Shown one piece after another: positions 12,669 through 13,943 of a stretch of 13,943 nucleotides of DNA. Each line of letters starts with the position of its first letter. The stretch's first letter is position 1. Where the stretch lies: positions 1 to 13,943 of the forward strand of contig JBFGRM010000040.1 in assembly GCA_041563675.1 (NCBI GenBank). The letters run 5' to 3'. Made by a program: the position numbers and the translations under genes. This stretch comes from JBFGRM01 sp041563675. Lineage in GTDB: Bacteria > Nitrospirota > Nitrospiria > Nitrospirales > Nitrospiraceae. A model generated the notes under the pieces. The model saw only the letters and a list, made by a program, of their open reading frames with translations. It ran no database searches and was not told the origin of the DNA.

Positions 12669-12764
12669 GTCGACTTGTCCCCTAACCTGTCCGCCGACTT
12701 GTCCGCCGAAGCTTCAGCGGGGGCGGAAGCCTTGGCGAAGGCGGAAGCCTTCGCGGAGGGGGAC
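12669..12764. repeat. Imperfect 12-base tandem repeat with a GGAA-loop hairpin
   Basis: About eight degenerate 12-base units run from 12669 to 12764 (for example GCCGACTTGTCC, GCCGAAGCTTCA, GCCTTGGCGAAG, GCGGAAGCCTTC). The last units contain two copies of GCGGAAGCCTT 18 bases apart (12723-12733 and 12741-12751). Within them lies an 8-bp perfect stem, GCGAAGGC-GGAA-GCCTTCGC (12735-12754), with a GNRA-type tetraloop. On the minus strand the translation is Ala/Lys/Ser/Asp-rich (AKASA, ADKSAD). The repeat probably spreads or slips as DNA rather than being coding. Confidence 0.65.
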
Positions 12765-12967
12765 ATCTCGGTGCAGGTAAAGCCCTACACCCTATCGTAC
12801 CCCTCGTTCCGGTTGCTCGATGCACAAGTGCCGGCGTGGTTCCAGAACGCCAGCGTCGGCTGCCAGTATCGCTCGCGCCGAGCGCCTCATCCAGACACGA
12901 CAACCTTTTCGTTCATACTCCGACAAAATTTGTCCCTCCTCGACCCTTTCACGTTCGCCCACCACGA

Positions 12968-12992
12968 AGAAACACGTAGCTACGCTGTTTCT
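12968..12992 (+). promoter_or_regulatory. Inverted repeat upstream of the 13060 gene
   Basis: AGAAACACGTAG (12968-12979) pairs with CTACGCTGTTTCT (12980-12992), forming two 12-base arms with a single bulged C. The centre is the 10-base palindrome CGTAGCTACG. It lies 67 bases before the ATG at 13060. It may be an operator for a dimeric regulator or an RNA hairpin in the leader. No T-run follows, so it is not a typical terminator. Confidence 0.5.
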
Positions 12993-13059
12993 CGACCGGC
13001 ACAATCCTTGCGTAACCAACTACCGAACACATCCGCTGAATGAAATCCAGGAGGAACCA

Positions 13060-13329
13060 ATGAACGAAGGCATGCCGATCCACACAGCAGAAGTTGAATG
13101 CCCCCTTTTGAAACAAAAGCGTGATGTCAGCTTCAAAGTGAATGTCTTTCGGGGCCCGGACCATGGCGGCCTCGATGTGAGCGCCTGCTCGGAATTCTTG
13201 GAGAAGAGCGGGCAGCCGAACTGCGGTCATGGCTGCGTCCATGGGTCGACCGCGCATGAACTTTACGAGGCCGAGCTGAAAAAGCATCGCGAGGAGCTCA
13301 GCAAGATCGGCCCCAACGTGATCGGCTGA
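13060..13329 (+). CDS. Small four-cysteine protein, possible metal binder
   Basis: ATG 13060 follows CAGGAGGAACCA, a strong ribosome site, and gives 89 residues. The frame is open from 12820 but without a ribosome site. Cysteines lie at 14 (ECPLLKQ), 43 (SACSEF) and 55/59 (NCGHGCVHG), with His57 and His61 between and after the last pair. The protein has no signal peptide. The C-terminal third is a charged helix (HELYEAELKKHREELSKIG). The spacing suggests one zinc or iron-sulfur site, but I do not recognise the family. It lies downstream of a strong inverted repeat and 138 bases before the CuA-like cupredoxin gene on the same strand. Confidence 0.75.
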   Translation: MNEGMPIHTAEVECPLLKQKRDVSFKVNVFRGPDHGGLDVSACSEFLEKSGQPNCGHGCVHGSTAHELYEAELKKHREELSKIGPNVIG

Positions 13330-13335
13330 CGTGCG

Positions 13336-13353
13336 CCGGCAGGTCCCTGTCGG
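13336..13353 (+). terminator. Hairpin downstream of the four-cysteine gene
   Basis: CCGGCAG-GTCC-CTGTCGG forms a 7-bp stem with one G-U pair, seven bases after the stop at 13329. No T-run follows, so it could be a weak terminator or an mRNA stabiliser between the two genes. Confidence 0.3.
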
Positions 13354-13467
13354 GCCGGCCGACGATCCGCTCCCCGGCGTCAGCGCTGCCAACTCTGCCT
13401 GGCCTGCCGCCGCGTCGTGAATCTGCTTCAGCATCACTCTTGGCCTCAATTCAGGAGGAACGCGACC

Positions 13468-13917
13468 ATGAAAGGGAAGATGGCACGACTGTTTTCAGCT
13501 CTCAGCCTCGTGGCGATGACCACGTTGCTCGTTCAACCGATCGTCTCGTTTCCGGCCATGGCGGCCGGGCCCAGCCTCGAGGTGAAGATCAGGGTGAACG
13601 AAAAAGGCTTCCTGGACGAGAAGGGCCGCGTGTTCGGGCCCAAGCACCCGCTCAAGGTTCCCGACGGAAAGCTCGTCAAGATCACGTTCGTGTTCGATGA
13701 AAGCGTGAGCAGCCTGGCGATTGGGGATACCCACCAGATCGCGATCATCGCGGATGATGGCTGGAGCCTGGAGAGCGAGAAGATCTGGATGTTCCACACC
13801 AAGACGAGTGTCCTGATGACGGCGGGCGAGAAGGGAAGAAAGACCTACCGCGCGTACTGCATTGTCGATTGCCTGGGCATGGAGCACCTGAACAACCTCC
13901 CGATCGAAGTGGTCTAG
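13468..13917 (+). CDS. Exported cupredoxin resembling the CuA domain of cytochrome oxidase subunit II
   Basis: ATG 13468 follows AGGAGGAACGCGACC and gives 149 residues. A signal peptide (residues 1-32, cleavage near AMA-AGPS) sends it to the periplasm. The mature domain reads like the end of a subunit II CuA domain: GDTHQIAIIADDGW (His89) corresponds to 'LHSWAVPSLG', and YCIVDCLGMEHLNNLPIEV (Cys131, Cys135, Met138, His140) corresponds to 'CSEICGxNHSxMPIxLE'. The two cysteines keep the C-x3-C spacing. However, the histidine is one residue farther away (C-x4-H rather than C-x3-H), and the final Met position is Leu. No transmembrane anchor or heme domain is present. Copper binding is likely but the site is not canonical. 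Donor or acceptor partners are unknown; the cytochrome at 8916 is one candidate. Confidence 0.8.
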   Translation: MKGKMARLFSALSLVAMTTLLVQPIVSFPAMAAGPSLEVKIRVNEKGFLDEKGRVFGPKHPLKVPDGKLVKITFVFDESVSSLAIGDTHQIAIIADDGWSLESEKIWMFHTKTSVLMTAGEKGRKTYRAYCIVDCLGMEHLNNLPIEVV

Positions 13918-13943
13918 CCCTTGCCCGCAGCCGGAGTCGACGA

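Larger units (their letters stand above)
12605..13059. other. 455-base non-coding region between divergent genes
   Basis: It contains the 12-base-period repeat (12669-12764), a stem-loop within it, and the inverted repeat upstream of the 13060 gene (12968-12992), all listed separately. The stretch 12780-12960 has no motif I can support. Plus-strand open frames across it give low-complexity or non-coding-looking proteins. Confidence 0.5.

Noticed and set aside
12675..13043. A 122-residue plus-strand frame beginning in the 12-base repeat
   Set aside because: The first part is the translated repeat and the rest is featureless. No ribosome site is present.

Overview
The window is about 62% G+C and holds roughly twenty genes on both strands, most of them small and lightly annotated. 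Gene style suggests a Gram-negative environmental bacterium: many small lipoproteins and periplasmic proteins, a c-type cytochrome, a pilin, a bactofilin, GC-rich intergenic DNA with simple repeats, and strong GGAGG ribosome sites. A Nitrospira-like member of the Nitrospirota is my best guess. It rests on overall impression, since no rRNA or other diagnostic marker is present.

Layout. Positions 3-122 are the 3' end of a gene whose product ends in a basic AT-hook tail. A soluble pyridine-nucleotide transhydrogenase (sthA, 418-1809) and a BamE-like lipoprotein (1877-2302) follow on the plus strand. Positions 2339-4296 are on the minus strand: a DUF72 protein, then a self-cleaving XRE-S24 (LexA/CI-like) repressor whose start codon lies inside its own 21-bp palindromic operator. 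Two small genes follow the repressor closely, one coiled coil and one CxxC zinc ribbon. Positions 4615-6177 form a plus-strand cassette of a PilZ protein, a HAMP-only membrane protein and a type IV pilin-like protein. A small membrane protein (6271-6711, minus) faces it.

From 6712 to 8769 come a strongly structured non-coding stretch, an exported protein, a bactofilin and a 61-residue coiled coil. A monoheme cytochrome c (8916-9419, minus) is divergent from a lipoprotein made of about 40 pentapeptide repeats (9655-10506). A 535-base gap follows (10507-11041), with DnaA-box-like motifs and an AT-rich patch. Next are another lipoprotein (11042-11728), two tandem tiny membrane proteins (11995 and 12197), and a minus-strand lipoprotein built of five exact-length 11-residue repeats (12338-12604). 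The window ends with a four-cysteine small protein (13060-13329) and an exported cupredoxin resembling the CuA domain of cytochrome oxidase subunit II (13468-13917).

How they work together. The clearest functional units are the repressor operon with its operator, and the PilZ/HAMP/pilin cassette, which suggests c-di-GMP-linked surface behaviour. The other genes are mostly single envelope or periplasmic proteins. I found no tRNA, rRNA, CRISPR array, transposase or complete mobile element. The less familiar signals are the repressor operon, the tandem tiny membrane proteins at an A6G4 run, the 11-mer lipoprotein and the altered CuA-like site.
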